The notes beneath the pieces were generated by a model. The model worked only from the letters and a program-made list of their open reading frames with translations. It did no database searches and was not told where the DNA came from. A stretch of 7,223 nucleotides of DNA from Thermofilaceae archaeon (lineage in GTDB: Archaea; Thermoproteota; Thermoprotei; Thermofilales; Thermofilaceae): contig JALURH010000237.1 of NCBI GenBank assembly GCA_027017025.1, forward strand, positions 1 through 7,223, written 5' to 3'. Position 1 is the first letter of the stretch; the number at the start of each line of letters is the position of its first letter. Position numbers and translations under genes: made by a program. Positions 6,318 through 7,223 of the stretch are shown here, one piece after another.

Positions 6318-6326
6318 TTTATAATA
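6318..6326. promoter_or_regulatory. near-symmetrical TATA element between rpiA and the divergent 95-residue gene
   Basis: The plus strand reads TTTATAATA and the minus strand TATTATAAA, so the element could serve both directions. On the plus strand it predicts a start near 6348 and a leader of about 12 bases before rpiA. On the minus strand it predicts a start near 6295, about five bases before that ATG. A second minus-strand candidate, ATATATT, lies at 6306-6312. Confidence 0.4.
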
Positions 6327-6359
6327 GTAGTAACATTTAGAATTCATGGGCGAAACACT

Positions 6360-7037
6360 ATGAGAGATACTCCTAAAATGAGAGCTGCTTATTACGCAAC
6401 TACATTCATTAGAGATGGTATCGTACTTGGTCTAGGGTCTGGAACAACAGTTAAAGCTTTTGTTGAAATACTTGCCTCCAAGGTAGCAAAAGATAACTTA
6501 GAAATAATAGTAATTCCATCCTCGAGCGATATAGAAATCCTAGCTTTAAAGAAGGGATTAAAAATAGCTTCTCTGAATGAGTATCCAGAACCAGAATTAG
6601 CTATAGATGGAGCAGACATAGTATTAAATGATAAAACCCTAATTAAGGGTAGAGGAGGCGCACTTACCAGGGAAAAGATTATTGACTATAATTCGAAGGA
6701 ATACTATATAATAGTTGATTATACAAAGACAATACCTCCTCTACACTTGACAATACCTGTTGAAGTCATACCATTTGCTTGGAAAAATGTGAAGAGAAAA
6801 TTGAACTCTTATGGGTGTGCAAGTCTACGTATGTGTTCGGGTGGTAAGTTAGGACCGATAATTACCGATAACGGTAACTTTATTATCGATATTTCACTCA
6901 ATGTTGGAGCTAACTTGGGGGAACTAGAGAAAGAGATAAAGCAGATTCCAGGTGTTGTTGAAAATGGAATATTCGCTTTAAAGAAGCCAAAAAAGATAAT
7001 AGTAGGAGAGAAGGAGGGAGGCATAACCCTATTATAG
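6360..7037 (+). CDS. rpiA: ribose-5-phosphate isomerase A
   Basis: Product of 225 residues, the usual RpiA length. It interconverts ribose 5-phosphate and ribulose 5-phosphate in the cytoplasm. In archaea this supplies ribose for nucleotides, usually beside the ribulose monophosphate pathway. Motifs in order: GLGSGTT (24-30) phosphate-binding loop, DGAD (83-86), KGRGGALTREK (96-106) and TDNGNFIID in the C-terminal half. Asp83, Asp86, Lys96 and Glu105 have exactly the spacing of the Escherichia coli active-site residues Asp81, Asp84, Lys94 and Glu103. The start at 6360 was chosen because the frame can be extended back only to 6270, which adds 30 residues unlike the family and runs into the divergent gene. 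No clear ribosome site is present, which fits a short leader. The GCASLRMC segment carries two Cys that I do not recall as typical. Confidence 0.92.
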   Translation: MRDTPKMRAAYYATTFIRDGIVLGLGSGTTVKAFVEILASKVAKDNLEIIVIPSSSDIEILALKKGLKIASLNEYPEPELAIDGADIVLNDKTLIKGRGGALTREKIIDYNSKEYYIIVDYTKTIPPLHLTIPVEVIPFAWKNVKRKLNSYGCASLRMCSGGKLGPIITDNGNFIIDISLNVGANLGELEKEIKQIPGVVENGIFALKKPKKIIVGEKEGGITLL

Positions 7038-7066
7038 CTTATCTTAGTTATCTTTAATTTGCAGAA

Positions 7067-7074
7067 CTTATAAG
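7067..7074 (+). promoter_or_regulatory. candidate TATA box for the thioredoxin-fold gene
   Basis: CTTATAAG is centred near 7070 and predicts transcription starting at about 7096, just upstream of the GGTG ribosome site. It suggests that the last gene is transcribed separately from rpiA. Confidence 0.45.
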
Positions 7075-7100
7075 AGAGTTAAGTATTTCATTCAAGATAA

Positions 7101-7104
7101 GGTG
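7101..7104 (+). promoter_or_regulatory. Shine-Dalgarno site for the last gene
   Basis: GGTG, within AAGGTG, lies 6 bases before the ATG at 7111 and supports that start codon. Confidence 0.55.
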
Positions 7105-7110
7105 TAGCAG

Positions 7111-7223
7111 ATGCCTGTCGAATTTGAACCTGAATTAAAGGAGGAATTAAGGAATATGTTTAGACAACTTAAAGAAGAAGTTAAAATATACTTCTTTACG
7201 AACCCTGAAGAAGAATGTATGTA
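7111..7223 (+). CDS. probable glutaredoxin-like protein disulfide oxidoreductase, 5' part only
   Basis: Only 37 complete codons are present before the window ends. The visible product has an acidic helical start (residues 1-24, with ELKEELRNMF), then the strand VKIYFFT (24-30), then NPEEECM, with the next codon beginning TA, probably Tyr. This order matches the first half of archaeal PDO proteins, where a helix precedes a V-K-(I/L)-x-x-F strand and then the CxxC of the first thioredoxin fold. Cys36 would be the first Cys of that pair, the second lying just beyond the edge. PDO proteins make or rearrange disulfide bonds in the cytoplasm of hyperthermophiles and normally have two thioredoxin-fold units of about 110 residues. 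The family call is moderate because most of the gene is missing. Confidence 0.65.
   Translation, partial: MPVEFEPELKEELRNMFRQLKEEVKIYFFTNPEEECM

Noticed and set aside
6270..6359. Longer N-terminus for rpiA starting at 6270
   Set aside because: The extra 30 residues do not resemble RpiA, would overlap the divergent 95-residue gene, and would place the start upstream of the likely TATA box.
7038..7066. T-rich stretch after rpiA as a transcription terminator
   Set aside because: The runs are only three T long and mixed with other bases, which is too weak to call.

Overview
The window looks like a piece of the chromosome of a hyperthermophilic crenarchaeon (Thermoproteota, perhaps Desulfurococcales-like). 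It is AT-rich, with Arg mostly AGA/AGG and many ATA Ile codons. Gene starts are leaderless or carry GGTG-type ribosome sites, and archaeal TATA boxes lie roughly 23-30 bases upstream of several starts. The gene set also fits: a CoA-disulfide reductase-like flavoprotein, an SFM1-type SPOUT methyltransferase, archaeal RpiA and a protein disulfide oxidoreductase. The assignment rests on reading alone, without database comparison.

Layout. Bases 1-238 (minus) hold the 5' end of a small membrane protein gene that runs off the left edge. It is divergent from a very large secreted/membrane FtsX-MacB-type permease (308-3811, plus). A 69-base gap with a TATA box and a strong ribosome site leads to a CoA-disulfide reductase/NADH oxidase-family flavoenzyme (3881-5230, plus). 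Convergent to it, and overlapping it by 9 bases, is a SPOUT methyltransferase of the SFM1 family (5222-5851, minus). Upstream of that gene, bases 5852-6002 contain no protein gene but carry two tandem C/D box guide sRNA-like elements on the minus strand. A candidate promoter for them sits over the stop codon of the next minus-strand gene, an unrecognised 95-residue protein (6003-6290). Ribose-5-phosphate isomerase A (6360-7037, plus) diverges from that gene across a short intergenic region with a nearly symmetrical TATA element. The window ends in the first 37 codons of a probable glutaredoxin-like protein disulfide oxidoreductase (7111 onward).

How the genes relate. No single operon is evident and most genes seem to have their own promoter. 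Two loose themes appear. One is redox and sulfur chemistry (CoA-disulfide reductase and protein disulfide oxidoreductase). The other is modification of the translation machinery (SFM1-like methyltransferase beside 2'-O-methylation guide sRNAs). The most interesting items are the tandem C/D sRNAs, which a protein-only annotation would leave as empty intergenic DNA, and the oversized permease, which has extra N- and C-terminal domains and no ATPase gene in view.
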